From NCBI GenBank assembly GCA_038528235.1, contig JBCBEX010000010.1:1-64000 (forward strand): a stretch of 64,000 nucleotides of DNA, in the 5' to 3' direction. Below the pieces are notes generated by a model that was not told the origin of the DNA, did no database searches, and saw nothing but the letters and a program-made list of their open reading frames with translations. Position numbers and translations under genes: made by a program. Positions 42,648 through 50,810 of the stretch are shown one piece after another. Position 1 is the stretch's first letter, and every line of letters begins with the position of its first letter. This DNA is from JBCBEX01 sp038528235 (lineage in GTDB: Bacteria; Bacteroidota; Rhodothermia; Rhodothermales; Rubricoccaceae).

Positions 42648-42998
42648 TCACGCGGCGGCTTCGTCGGGGTCGGTGCCAAGCACGTCGGCAAGCAACCCAT
42701 CGAGATCGAGCATCGCGGTCGTCCCCGCGAGGAGGTCTTGCCACTCGCGCAGGTCGGCGCGCTCCATCAGCAGACGCACTTCGGGGAGCGCGTCTTCGGG
42801 CGTCACCCGCACTACGCCAAAGCTGCCCACTTCCCAGTGATCCGTGGAGACCGTCGCAGCCTCCCGAACGAGCGCGGCCAGCCCCGTTGGTTTGAGTCGG
42901 AGATGTGTCTGCCTGAACACCACTTCGAGGTGGTCGCAGCAACTGCAACGCACGACGTGGCCGTGGGGCGTGTGGTAGAGGGTGTGGGTGGTCGCCAT
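42648..42998 (-). CDS. Small Cys-containing protein of the heme operon
   Basis: 116 residues from the ATG giving MATTHTLYHTPHGHVVRCSC. The N-terminal third carries 'HVVRCSCCDHLEVVFRQTHL' with a CxCC cluster and several His, followed by helices ending 'LDLDGLLADVLGTDPDEAAA'. No signal peptide, so cytosolic. Small proteins of this look occur in hmu clusters of Bacteroidota (possibly the DUF6686 group; I am not certain). The Cys/His cluster between hmuU and hmuV suggests a role in heme or iron handling, which is inference from position only. Confidence 0.7.
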   Translation of the reverse strand: MATTHTLYHTPHGHVVRCSCCDHLEVVFRQTHLRLKPTGLAALVREAATVSTDHWEVGSFGVVRVTPEDALPEVRLLMERADLREWQDLLAGTTAMLDLDGLLADVLGTDPDEAAA

Positions 42999-43017
42999 GC
43001 AGTTCTGGACGAGGGGC

Positions 43018-44226
43018 TTAGAGCGCGTAGTCGCGGCGGCGGTGGAGGAGCAGCGCAAGGAAGAACGGTGCGCCGCCGAGCGCGGTGAGGATGCCGATGG
43101 GCACCTCGGCTGGCTGGATGGCCACGCGCGCGACAGCGTCGGTCGCCACGAGGAGCGTTGCGCCGAGAAGCGCCGAGGCCGGGAGAAGCACCCGGTGATC
43201 GGGCCCGAGCGTGAGCCGGACGAGGTGCGGCACCACGAGCCCGACAAAGCCGATCATCCCGCTCACCGCGGTCACCGCTCCCACGGCCAGCGCGGCCAGG
43301 GCGATGGTGGCTCGTTTGACGAGATCCACGCGGACGCCCAGGTGCCGCGCTTCCGACTCGCCGAGGAGGAGCGCGTTGAGCGCCCGGGCGAGATATGGGG
43401 CCACGGCGAGCAGCCCCACGACAAAGGGCGTGACGACCGCCAGCGTCGTCCAGGTGGCCCCGCCGAGACTACCGAGTGTCCAAAAGGTGAGGCTGCGGAG
43501 TTGGGCTTCATCGCTGAACAGGATCAGCGCCCCGGTCCCGGCTCCACACAGCGCGTTGAGCGCGATGCCTGCCAGCAGCATGGTCGCCACGTCGGTACGG
43601 CGGCCTCGCGTCGCGACCCGGTAGACGAGTAACGTCACGGCCAGGCCTCCGGCGAACGCGCCGAGCGCCACCCCGAACGTGCCTGCCAGGGCGACGAGCC
43701 CGCCGAGCGCCGTCCCGCCGAGTACGATCACGGAGCTTGCGCCGAGCGCCGCCCCTGCCGACACGCCGATCAGACTCGGGTCGGCAAGCGGGTTACGGAA
43801 GAGCCCCTGTAGGAGCGCCCCGCTTACGGCCAACGCGGCCCCGACGAGTACGCCGAGCAGCACACGCGGCAGGCGGATGCCCGCCAGCACCAGTTCTTGC
43901 TGCGCGGTGGCGTCCCAAGGCAGCGCCACGCCCACCTTCGAGGCGAGGATGGTAACGACGGCCCCCGGCGAGATCGACACCGCGCCAATGCCAAGCGCCA
44001 GCACGATGGCGATGCCAAGGGCGACACTCAGGACCACGAGCGCGTGCCGGCGAAGCAGGCCCGTCCGTCTTTTCCGCTGCGGCGGCGACGCGACCGGCGC
44101 ATTCACCCCGATGACCACAGCATCTGGCGCAGATGCAAGGCCGTCGCCTCCCGACTCGCCTGACGACACCGATCCCGGCGGCGACGCTAGCGCATCAAGC
44201 AGGACCGAGAGCGGTGCGCGGTTCAT
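43018..44226 (-). CDS. hmuU: Heme ABC transporter permease HmuU (FecCD family)
   Basis: 402 residues. The first 65 residues are a polar Ser/Pro/Gly extension ending 'SPPQRKRRTGLLRRHALVVL'; the remainder is a normal FecCD permease with about nine to ten membrane helices. Family stretches: 'LVLAGIRLPRVLLGVLVGAA', 'LAVSGALLQGLFRNPLADPS', 'LIGVSAGAALGASSVIV', 'EARHLGVRVDLVKR', 'VSGMIGFVGLVVPHLVRLTL' and 'AEVPIGILTALGGAPFFLAL'. The extension is present because the ATG overlaps hmuT's stop as ATGA, so the start is well supported; its role is unknown. Confidence 0.94.
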   Translation of the reverse strand: MNRAPLSVLLDALASPPGSVSSGESGGDGLASAPDAVVIGVNAPVASPPQRKRRTGLLRRHALVVLSVALGIAIVLALGIGAVSISPGAVVTILASKVGVALPWDATAQQELVLAGIRLPRVLLGVLVGAALAVSGALLQGLFRNPLADPSLIGVSAGAALGASSVIVLGGTALGGLVALAGTFGVALGAFAGGLAVTLLVYRVATRGRRTDVATMLLAGIALNALCGAGTGALILFSDEAQLRSLTFWTLGSLGGATWTTLAVVTPFVVGLLAVAPYLARALNALLLGESEARHLGVRVDLVKRATIALAALAVGAVTAVSGMIGFVGLVVPHLVRLTLGPDHRVLLPASALLGATLLVATDAVARVAIQPAEVPIGILTALGGAPFFLALLLHRRRDYAL

Positions 44227-45179
44227 GCGTCGGTCGCGGATTGCACTTCGAGATCGAGGGCGCTGAAGGCTTCCGCGAGTTGGCGGACGCCTTCGCCCAT
44301 GCGCGGCCCGAGGCCGATCAGCAGGGCATCGTCCACGGCGATCACGCGGCCCTGCTGCCCGGCGGGCGTCTGCGCAAGACCTGGGAGCGCCAGCAGCCCA
44401 TCCGCACCGCCGACGCTCTCCATCCCACGTCGCGGGACGACAATCACGTCCGGGGCCGCTTCGAATGCCGCCTCGGCCGTGAGCGCCTGGAAGTCCTCGA
44501 AGCCTGTCACGGCGTTTTCGGCACCGGCGAGTTGCATCACCAGTTCGGCAGCGGTGCCCGAGCCGGACACGTTGACGAGGCTCGCCCCCCGCGCGTAGAC
44601 GAAGAGGGCCCGCGGCGGTGTCGCTGGACGAAGGGCCTCGGCCTCAGCGAGGTCGGCCTGCATGGCCTCCCAGACCGCGGCGGCCTCATCGGAGCGCCCG
44701 AGTACCGCACCGAGCGTTTGCAGCCGCCCCTCCGCCCCAGCCAGCGTCTCGGCCTCCTCGACCAGCAGCACCGGCACCCCCGCCGTACGGAGTTGCTCCG
44801 CGACCGTGGGCGGCCCCATGCCGTCGAGGGCGAGCACGAGCGTCGGCTCTAGCGAGAGAATGCCTTCGGTCGACACCTGGCGGAAGTAGCCCAGGCGCGG
44901 CTTCTCCTGTACCTCCGCGGGGTAGGCGCTCGACACGTCGGTCCCGACGACCTGGTCGCCCAGCCCGAGGGCGTAGACGATCTCCGTGACTGGCCCACCG
45001 AGCGTGACAATCCGAGACAGGTCAGCCGCTTCGACCGAGACGCCGTCCGTTCCCGTCACCGATGTGGTGGCGACGGGAACGGCGGTGGCGCCCGTCTCAC
45101 CAGAAGGGGCCTCGCCGGGTTCGGAGCCGCACCCGGCGAGCAGTACGAGGACGACAACGGGAAGCAGTAGACGCAGCAT
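44223..45179 (-). CDS. hmuT: Heme ABC transporter substrate-binding lipoprotein HmuT
   Basis: 318 residues. Lipobox LVLLAGC at residues 11-17, so lipid-anchored. Class III binding-protein fold: 'SRIVTLGGPVTEIVYALGLG', 'QVVGTDVSSAYPAEVQEKPR', 'LGYFRQVSTEGILSLEPTLV', 'VPVLLVEEAETLAGAEGRLQ' and 'DFQALTAEAAFEAAPDVIVV', all HmuT-like. A Ser/Thr/Gly-rich linker follows the lipobox. Overlaps hmuU by 4 bases (ATGA); begins one base after hmuY ends, so it is translated in a tight series. Confidence 0.93.
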   Translation of the reverse strand: MLRLLLPVVVLVLLAGCGSEPGEAPSGETGATAVPVATTSVTGTDGVSVEAADLSRIVTLGGPVTEIVYALGLGDQVVGTDVSSAYPAEVQEKPRLGYFRQVSTEGILSLEPTLVLALDGMGPPTVAEQLRTAGVPVLLVEEAETLAGAEGRLQTLGAVLGRSDEAAAVWEAMQADLAEAEALRPATPPRALFVYARGASLVNVSGSGTAAELVMQLAGAENAVTGFEDFQALTAEAAFEAAPDVIVVPRRGMESVGGADGLLALPGLAQTPAGQQGRVIAVDDALLIGLGPRMGEGVRQLAEAFSALDLEVQSATDA

Positions 45180-45896
45180 TTAGCCTTCTGTCGTCTCGAA
45201 GTCGCGGGAGCCGTCCGGCTGCACGATGTACTCGAACGCGTAGTAGCGGCTGGCGTCCGTGTTGGGGTCCGGCGTGGTCGGGTTACCCTGGTAGTAGCTC
45301 AGGATGCGAACCTTGGCGTAGTTGCCATCGCCTGTGGTCAGGACAATCGTACGACCAGCAAGCGGCGCGATGAGGTTTTGCTGCGCGTTGTAGTTGTACC
45401 AGCCGTTGTCGGAGCCGGTGCAGATCGCGTTGGGCGCGCCGGGGAACGTACCGCCGGGCGTCTCGACAGCAGGACAGGTGTTGCTCCCGTCCGTGGCATA
45501 GCCTGCAGCGGGCGCCTCGGTCACCGCGTCGAAGGTCTGCGTGAGGAGCTGCGCCGAGCCCTGGCCCGGACCGCTCGCACCGCCGTTGAAGATGAGCGTG
45601 GTGCCCTTAAAGCCGATGTCCCAGACCGTCGAGGCCGAGTCCGCAGCACGGACGGCCGCATCGGTCTGTGACGACGAGAGTACGATCTGCCCTGCATCCA
45701 GGTCGAAGAGCGTGAAGAGGTCGTTTGAGATCGGACGGCCTGAGTTAGGGTCGCGGCCAGTCGTCGGATCGGCCTCCACGTCGGTGGCGACCTGCGCGTT
45801 CAGCGGCACAGGATCGGGTTCGTTGTCGCTGGAGTCGCAGCCGACGAAGGCCAGCAGCGCAGCAGAGAGCGCGAGGAAGCGAAAACGGTACAGCAT
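45180..45896 (-). CDS. hmuY: HmuY-family heme-binding lipoprotein
   Basis: 238 residues. Lipobox 'LLAFVGCDSSDNEPDP' with Cys at about 20, then a mature beta-rich domain. HmuY family wording: 'NDLFTLFDLDAGQIVLSSSQ', 'STVWDIGFKGTTLIFNGGAS', 'GWYNYNAQQNLIAPLAGRTI', 'VLTTGDGNYAKVRILSYYQG' and 'YYAFEYIVQPDGSRDFETTE'. In Porphyromonas HmuY is a hemophore that hands heme to HmuR. Its place between hmuR and hmuT agrees. Confidence 0.92.
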   Translation of the reverse strand: MLYRFRFLALSAALLAFVGCDSSDNEPDPVPLNAQVATDVEADPTTGRDPNSGRPISNDLFTLFDLDAGQIVLSSSQTDAAVRAADSASTVWDIGFKGTTLIFNGGASGPGQGSAQLLTQTFDAVTEAPAAGYATDGSNTCPAVETPGGTFPGAPNAICTGSDNGWYNYNAQQNLIAPLAGRTIVLTTGDGNYAKVRILSYYQGNPTTPDPNTDASRYYAFEYIVQPDGSRDFETTEG

Positions 45897-45926
45897 GGTG
45901 GTGATGTGCTGGTGTGTGATTGCGTG

Positions 45927-48191
45927 TTACAGGGAGAGCCGGAGGGTGGCGTAGAACCGCCGTCCGGGAAGCGATGGGACGAGCGCGCCGCGCGTCACGT
46001 CGAAGGCGTTGTCGATGCCGAGTTGGAGCGCGGCCTGCGTGTCGCCGGGGGCCGGGACCGTCTTGGTCACGGTCGCGTCCACGATGCCGTAGCCACTCAC
46101 GAACTCGTCGGGGCGGTTGGCAATCTGGTTGCCGTCGAAGTCGGCGAAGCCGTACTCGCTGCGATAGCGGGCCCGGAGCGAGGTCGTCAGGCCGAGGTCA
46201 GCGTGTTCGTACGTCGCGCGCAGCGTCGCCGAGTGCGGGGAGCGCCCGAAGAGCCCGGCGTAGTCGCCCACGCCCAGCTGTACGTCGCGGTTGTTGAGGT
46301 CGCGCCCGAAGACGGTGCCGCTCTCCAGCGCATCGATGACGTCGCGATCACGGGCCTGAAGGAACTGGTAGCCGACGGCGACCTCCACGCGGTGGTCGCT
46401 GTCTGCGAGGCTCAGCGCGTCGAGGGGCAGCACCGTCGCCTCAGCCTCGACGCCGCGCGTGTAGATGCGGTCGAGGTTGAAGTAGCCAAACACCTGCTGC
46501 CCGTTGGTCTTCACCGCGACAGGCTGCGTCTCGATGAGGTCCTTGACGTCGTTGTAGAACAGGTTCAACGAGGTCGAGAGCCACGGCGTCGGCGAGACCG
46601 TCGCGCCCAGGTTGTAGGCCACCGAGGTCTCCGAGCCGATCGGGTCGAGGCCGGTCGGGTCGAGAAACTGTTGGGCGATCAACCCATCGGCTTCGAGCTG
46701 CGCGAGGCCATCGGCTAGCCGGGTAGAGCCGAAGACGGAGTAGCCCGCCGCAGCATTCGTAAACGCGAGATAGAGCTGCCGGAACGCCGGGGCCTTGAAG
46801 CCACTGCCGACGCTCGCCCGCAGCCGGATGGTTTCGCTGGGCCTTACGAGCACGGCGACCTTGGGCGACAGCTGCGTCGCGTAGTCGGAGTGCGCGTCGA
46901 GGCGCGCGCTGGCATTGACCTCCACCAGTCGGCTCGGACGCCATTCGTGTTGGGCAAACGCAAACGCCTGCTGCGCCACAGGTTGCTCGCCCTCGAAGTT
47001 GTAGCGGTCGCCCACAAGCCGCTCGTCGGTGTAGCCCGCCCCGACGATGCTTTGGTGCGCCCCATTCCAGAGCGCGTCCGCGATCACCTCGCCACGCGTG
47101 AGCCGTTGGTCGAAGTCGTCGCTGTAGAAGACGCTGCCGTCGTCCTGGCGGCGGAACCGCGTCTCTGTCTGGTAGCCCGCCGCGTAGAGCGTGCTCGTGA
47201 GCCGGATGCGGTCGGAGAGGCGAAGGCGCGCCTCGGGGTGGACGCTCCAGTCCAGCCGGTTCGCCGTGTCGTCGAACGTGACGAGACTCCCGTCGGTGGC
47301 CGTCTGCGCGAAGGCACCGGCCTGGTCTTGGTAGGCTGCGCGGGCACCCAGGCGGAGTTCGAGGCGGTCCGTCAGGTCGTAGTGGCCCCGGAAGTCGCTG
47401 GTCCAGTCGGTGAACGTCGGAACCGTGGGGCCGAAGGTGGCGGCGGTACCGTCGTCGGGAGTGAGGTCGTAGCCGTCGGATGCATAGCGGTTGACGAGGA
47501 GCCGGGCGCCGCCGCGGGCCGCCCCATACTGCACGTCAGCGCTGAGATCGCTAGTCGCAAACGAGCCACCGCGCACGTTGAGACCGCCCCGCAGCCCGTC
47601 CTGCGGGTGCGACGTGATGATGTTCACCACACCCGCGAGCGCCTCGCTACCGTAGAGCGACGACGACGGCCCGCGCACCAACTCGACGCGCTCGACGCCC
47701 TGCACCGTCAGTCGGTCGAGGTCCAGCGTGCCGGCCGTGCGGCCGATCACGGGCTGCCCGTCGATGAGGATGAGCGTGTAGTCGGGCGCGAAGCCCTGCA
47801 CCTGAATGCCCGTCCCGTGGTCGTCGAAGAAGTGCAGGCCGGGCACGGCCGCGAGCACCTCGCCGAGGCGCACGGCCCCCTGGCGCTCGATCTCCTCGGC
47901 GCTCACGACAGCGATGGGCACCGCCACGTCCTCGATCTCCTTCGCGGTCCGCGTGGCCGTCACCACGACCGAGGAGAGCCGCACCGTTGTGTCCGGCCGA
48001 ACCGTCGTGTCCGGCCGCGCGGTCGAGTCGGGCCGGGCAGGCGGTGAGGAGGGCTGTTCCAGGATCGGCCATGCCAGCGCCCCGCTCGCGCTGAGGAGCA
48101 CGAGGCCTAGCACCAGGCTGAGGTGCGTGAGCAGGGTCGCAGGCAGAGCTTTCACGTGGTCGAACGCCGTTGCGCAGGGTTGCACGAGCAT
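45927..48191 (-). CDS. hmuR: TonB-dependent heme receptor HmuR-like
   Basis: 754 residues. Signal peptide in the first 40 residues (LLTHLSLVLGLVLLSASGAL region). A short linker with a repeated PDTTVR/PDST pattern precedes the plug: 'VVVTATRTAKEIEDVAVPIA', 'EVLAAVPGLHFFDDHGTGIQ', 'VQGFAPDYTLILIDGQPVIG', 'VELVRGPSSSLYGSEALAGV'. The barrel ends 'LGIDNAFDVTRGALVPSLPG' and 'RRFYATLRLSL'. The DHGTGIQVQGF and GSEALAGVVNIIT text is like HmuR/HemR receptors. First gene of the heme operon; the operator-like motif lies 13-25 bases upstream. Confidence 0.92.
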   Translation of the reverse strand: MLVQPCATAFDHVKALPATLLTHLSLVLGLVLLSASGALAWPILEQPSSPPARPDSTARPDTTVRPDTTVRLSSVVVTATRTAKEIEDVAVPIAVVSAEEIERQGAVRLGEVLAAVPGLHFFDDHGTGIQVQGFAPDYTLILIDGQPVIGRTAGTLDLDRLTVQGVERVELVRGPSSSLYGSEALAGVVNIITSHPQDGLRGGLNVRGGSFATSDLSADVQYGAARGGARLLVNRYASDGYDLTPDDGTAATFGPTVPTFTDWTSDFRGHYDLTDRLELRLGARAAYQDQAGAFAQTATDGSLVTFDDTANRLDWSVHPEARLRLSDRIRLTSTLYAAGYQTETRFRRQDDGSVFYSDDFDQRLTRGEVIADALWNGAHQSIVGAGYTDERLVGDRYNFEGEQPVAQQAFAFAQHEWRPSRLVEVNASARLDAHSDYATQLSPKVAVLVRPSETIRLRASVGSGFKAPAFRQLYLAFTNAAAGYSVFGSTRLADGLAQLEADGLIAQQFLDPTGLDPIGSETSVAYNLGATVSPTPWLSTSLNLFYNDVKDLIETQPVAVKTNGQQVFGYFNLDRIYTRGVEAEATVLPLDALSLADSDHRVEVAVGYQFLQARDRDVIDALESGTVFGRDLNNRDVQLGVGDYAGLFGRSPHSATLRATYEHADLGLTTSLRARYRSEYGFADFDGNQIANRPDEFVSGYGIVDATVTKTVPAPGDTQAALQLGIDNAFDVTRGALVPSLPGRRFYATLRLSL

Positions 48192-48202
48192 GTTATGTGG
48201 AA

Positions 48203-48216
48203 CGAGTCTAAATTAA
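48203..48216 (-). promoter_or_regulatory. Operator-like motif upstream of hmuR
   Basis: CGAGTCTAAATTAA matches CGAGTTTAGATCAA upstream of the imelysin operon at 11 of 14 positions. On the minus strand the neighbouring TAATTTAG resembles the TAnnTTTG -7 box. Only one half-site (TCTAAA) of the 7-3-7 palindrome is conserved. A shared iron- or heme-responsive repressor for both operons is inferred. Confidence 0.45.
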
Positions 48217-48342
48217 GAGGCCAGGCAGTGGCCCCGCCACCCTAGTGCTTTTCCCCACCTCCGGTTCCCACGTCCGTGCGTCCAACTGCACGTCTGCGCT
48301 GCTCAGCGTCACTCCTTTCCGCCACTTTCACACGGCGACGCC

Positions 48343-48684
48343 ATGTCCTTCCTGAAACGCCTCCTGGTCACGCTGCGTAGCGAGGTCATGGTAGTCCCGC
48401 TTGACGCCGTCACGTTCATCCAAGCAGACCGCTCCTATGCGCTCGTCCACACCGACGCGCAGACCACGCCGTATCCAATCCGCCTTTCTCTAGCTGACCT
48501 GGAGCGCCGCTTGGACCCGGCGATGTTCTATCGCATCCACCGCTCTACCATCGTCCGTCTCGATGCCGTCGATGCCATCCAGACGGCTGCCGGGGGCGAC
48601 TACAGCGTGCGGCTCCAGGACGGAACCACGCTGAGCCTAGCTCGGGGGCGCCGGGATGCGTTTATGCGTAGCTTGCAAGGATAG
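48343..48684 (+). CDS. Stand-alone LytTR DNA-binding protein
   Basis: 113 residues, consisting only of a LytTR domain: 'VMVVPLDAVTFIQADRSYAL', 'IRLSLADLERRLDPAMFYRI', 'HRSTIVRLDAVDAIQTAAGG' and 'YSVRLQDGTTLSLARGRRDA'. The FxxIHRSxIVxLxxVxxI pattern is diagnostic. There is no receiver domain and no adjacent histidine kinase, so its input is unknown. It diverges from hmuR across 151 bases that contain the operator-like motif and ends 50 bases before the cobalamin riboswitch. It could regulate hmuR, but that is positional inference. Confidence 0.85.
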   Translation: MSFLKRLLVTLRSEVMVVPLDAVTFIQADRSYALVHTDAQTTPYPIRLSLADLERRLDPAMFYRIHRSTIVRLDAVDAIQTAAGGDYSVRLQDGTTLSLARGRRDAFMRSLQG

Positions 48685-48734
48685 GTGCGCGGTCTCCTGG
48701 CCGACTTGGTACGGTATCTTGCGGGCGTAGCAGA

Positions 48735-48840
48735 GTCCCGCGCGGTGCGGGCGGCGAGTGTGTCTCGCCGAGGGAAAGCCGGTGGAACTCCGGCGCTGTC
48801 GCGCAACGGTCACAGCCCGAATGCCTCCTCGCTATCGCCG
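48735..48840 (+). ncRNA. Cobalamin (AdoCbl-type) riboswitch
   Basis: The conserved core reads GAGGGAA, GCCGGTGGAACTCCGGC, GCTGTCGCGCAACGGT, then AGCCCGAATGCCTCCTCGC, matching the cobalamin riboswitch order (GGGAA, GGTGxAAxTCC, GCTGxCxCGCAACxGT, AGxCxGxxxxCC). A GGCGAG/CTCGCC stem lies just before the core. It sits 70-170 bases upstream of cobT, the first gene of the cobalamin cluster. Boundaries are approximate. Confidence 0.9.
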
Positions 48841-48911
48841 CCTTTTCCCCACGCTGTATGGGGCGCGGCCCAGCCTGGCTGTGCGGGCAGGGACGCGTCT
48901 GCCTCGTCTCC

Positions 48912-49934
48912 ATGACCCACCCCCGCCTCACGCCCGCCGACGTGCGCGTCGCCCTTGACGCCAAGGCCAAGCCGCCCGGGGCGCTCGGTCCCCTCGACGA
49001 TCTCGCTCTGCGCGTTGCCCTGGTGCAAGGCACGCTCCGGCCCGACCCCGATCCTGCCCGGGTGCTCCTCTTCGCCGCCGACCATGGCGTGGCCGAGGAC
49101 GGCGTGAGCGCCTACCCCGCGTCCGTCACGGCCGCGATGGTGCGGACGGTTGCCGCTGGTGGGGCTGCCGTGGCCGTGCTCGCACAAAGCTGCGGGGCCA
49201 GTCTGGAGATCATCGATGTGGGCGTAAACGCTGACCTGTCTGACGTGGCTGGCATCGTGCACGCGCCGGTCGCGCGCGGGACGCGCAACTTGGCGCGCGG
49301 GCCTGCCATGACGGCGGCGGAGTGCGAGGCGGCCTGGCAGGTCGGGGCCGATGCGGCCCAGCGCGCTGCCGAAGCAGGCGTCCGCACGATCTTGCCCGGC
49401 GAGATGGGGATCGGCAACACCACGTCGGCCGCGGCAGTCCTGGCAGCACTCAATGGATGGACGCCAGCGTCCTCAGTCGGGCGTGGAACGGGCGTGGACG
49501 ACGCCGGGCTTGCTCGCAAAGCGGACGCCGTCCGGGCAGGACTGGCGCACGTTCCGGAGGCCGCCGAGCCGCGGGACGTGCTCGCCCATGTGGGCGGCTT
49601 CGAGATCGCGGCGATGGCGGGCGCCTTTGCCGCGGCCCCCGGCCTCGGCTTGGTCGCCGTCGTGGATGGCTTCATCGCCACGGCAGCCGCGACCGTCGCA
49701 GTCCGGCACGATGCGCGGCTAGCCGACCATCTCATCGCGGGCCACGCCTCTGCCGAGTCGGCGCACCGCCGCGCCCTCGACGCGCTCGGGCTCGTGCCCA
49801 TCCTCGACCTCGGCCTGCGTCTGGGTGAAGGGACCGGCGCGGTGCTCGCCCTGCCGGTCGTCCGCGCCGCCTGCGCCGTGCTCCGCGAGATGGCCACGCT
49901 TGACGACGCCCTCGCACTGGGTATCCCTGCATAA
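48912..49934 (+). CDS. cobT: Nicotinate-nucleotide--dimethylbenzimidazole phosphoribosyltransferase CobT
   Basis: 340 residues from the ATG giving MTHPRLTPADVRVALDAKAK; an earlier ATG lies in the riboswitch and is rejected. It makes alpha-ribazole 5'-phosphate, the lower ligand nucleotide of cobalamin. Family stretches: 'PPGALGPLDDLALRVALVQG' (KPxGSLGxLE), 'RVLLFAADHGVAEDGVSAYP', 'DVGVNADL', 'LPGEMGIGNTTSAAAVLAAL' (GEMGIGNTT) and 'VGRGTGVDDAGLARKADAVR', with the catalytic Glu expected near the end 'LGLRLGEGTGAVLALPVV'. First gene under the riboswitch. Confidence 0.95.
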   Translation: MTHPRLTPADVRVALDAKAKPPGALGPLDDLALRVALVQGTLRPDPDPARVLLFAADHGVAEDGVSAYPASVTAAMVRTVAAGGAAVAVLAQSCGASLEIIDVGVNADLSDVAGIVHAPVARGTRNLARGPAMTAAECEAAWQVGADAAQRAAEAGVRTILPGEMGIGNTTSAAAVLAALNGWTPASSVGRGTGVDDAGLARKADAVRAGLAHVPEAAEPRDVLAHVGGFEIAAMAGAFAAAPGLGLVAVVDGFIATAAATVAVRHDARLADHLIAGHASAESAHRRALDALGLVPILDLGLRLGEGTGAVLALPVVRAACAVLREMATLDDALALGIPA

Positions 49935-49944
49935 GCGTCTAGGC

Positions 49945-50793
49945 ATGAGTACAACGTCCACCGTCTCCAAGCCACGCACCCCGGCCGTCGACCCGCCCGA
50001 GACGACGGGCTGGCGCGCCGTTGCGCGCGTGCCGCTCACCGCGGTGATGTTTCTCACGCGCCTCCCCTGCCCTGCCTGGGTCGGCCACGACGCCCCCACG
50101 CTCTCGCGGTCGGCGGTCTACTTCCCCGTCGTCGGCGCCCTCGTGGGCCTGTTTGGCGCAGCCGCTTACGGGCTCGTTGGGCTCGCGTTCGCCCCAACGT
50201 TTGCCGCCGCGGCTACCCTCGCGGCCACGATCTGGCTTACGGGCGCGTTCCACGAGGACGCCCTCGGCGACACGTTCGACGGCTTCGGGGGCGGCTGGCA
50301 ACCCGACGAAATCCTGCGCATCATGCGCGACAGCCGCCTGGGCACCTACGGCACGGTCGCGCTCGTGCTCACGCTGGGTAGCCGCTGGGGCGCGCTCGCC
50401 TCGCTCGATGCCTCGATGGTGCTGGCGGCGCTCGTGGCGGCCCACACGCTTGGGCGCTGGACAGCACTCCCCCTCATCCTCTGGCTTCCCTATGTCCGCG
50501 AGACGGGCACCGGAAAGCCGTTTGCGGCGAGCATGACGCCGCGCCGCCTCGTTGTCGGGAGCCTCGTCACGCTCGCCATCACCGTCGTTGCGCTCGGCTG
50601 GGTGGCCGTACCGGTAATCGGGACGGTGCTCGGCATCACGCTCGTCGGGGGCTGGTACGTCCACGCGCGCATCGGGGGCATGACAGGCGACGTGCTCGGG
50701 GCGGTCAACCAGCTTGCCGAACTCGCCGTCTACCTCGTCCTCCTGGGCGATTGGGCGGGGATCGCCGAGCGCCTCGACGTGCTCCTCTTCTAG
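49945..50793 (+). CDS. cobS: Adenosylcobinamide-GDP ribazoletransferase CobS
   Basis: 282 residues from the ATG giving MSTTSTVSKPRTPAVDPPET. It joins adenosylcobinamide-GDP with alpha-ribazole (phosphate) in the inner membrane. Multi-pass protein; family text includes 'AVMFLTRLPCPAWVGHD', 'SAVYFPVVGALVGLFGAAAY', 'WLTGAFHEDALGDTFDGFGG' (the Asp-rich GxxHxDGLxDxxDG equivalent), 'QPDEILRIMRDSRLGTYGTV' and 'GGMTGDVLGAVNQLAELAVY'. The DGLADT-type acid motif here is HEDALGDTFDGF. 10 bases after cobT. Confidence 0.95.
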   Translation: MSTTSTVSKPRTPAVDPPETTGWRAVARVPLTAVMFLTRLPCPAWVGHDAPTLSRSAVYFPVVGALVGLFGAAAYGLVGLAFAPTFAAAATLAATIWLTGAFHEDALGDTFDGFGGGWQPDEILRIMRDSRLGTYGTVALVLTLGSRWGALASLDASMVLAALVAAHTLGRWTALPLILWLPYVRETGTGKPFAASMTPRRLVVGSLVTLAITVVALGWVAVPVIGTVLGITLVGGWYVHARIGGMTGDVLGAVNQLAELAVYLVLLGDWAGIAERLDVLLF

Positions 50794-50810
50794 CACCGAC
50801 ACGTTCAGCT

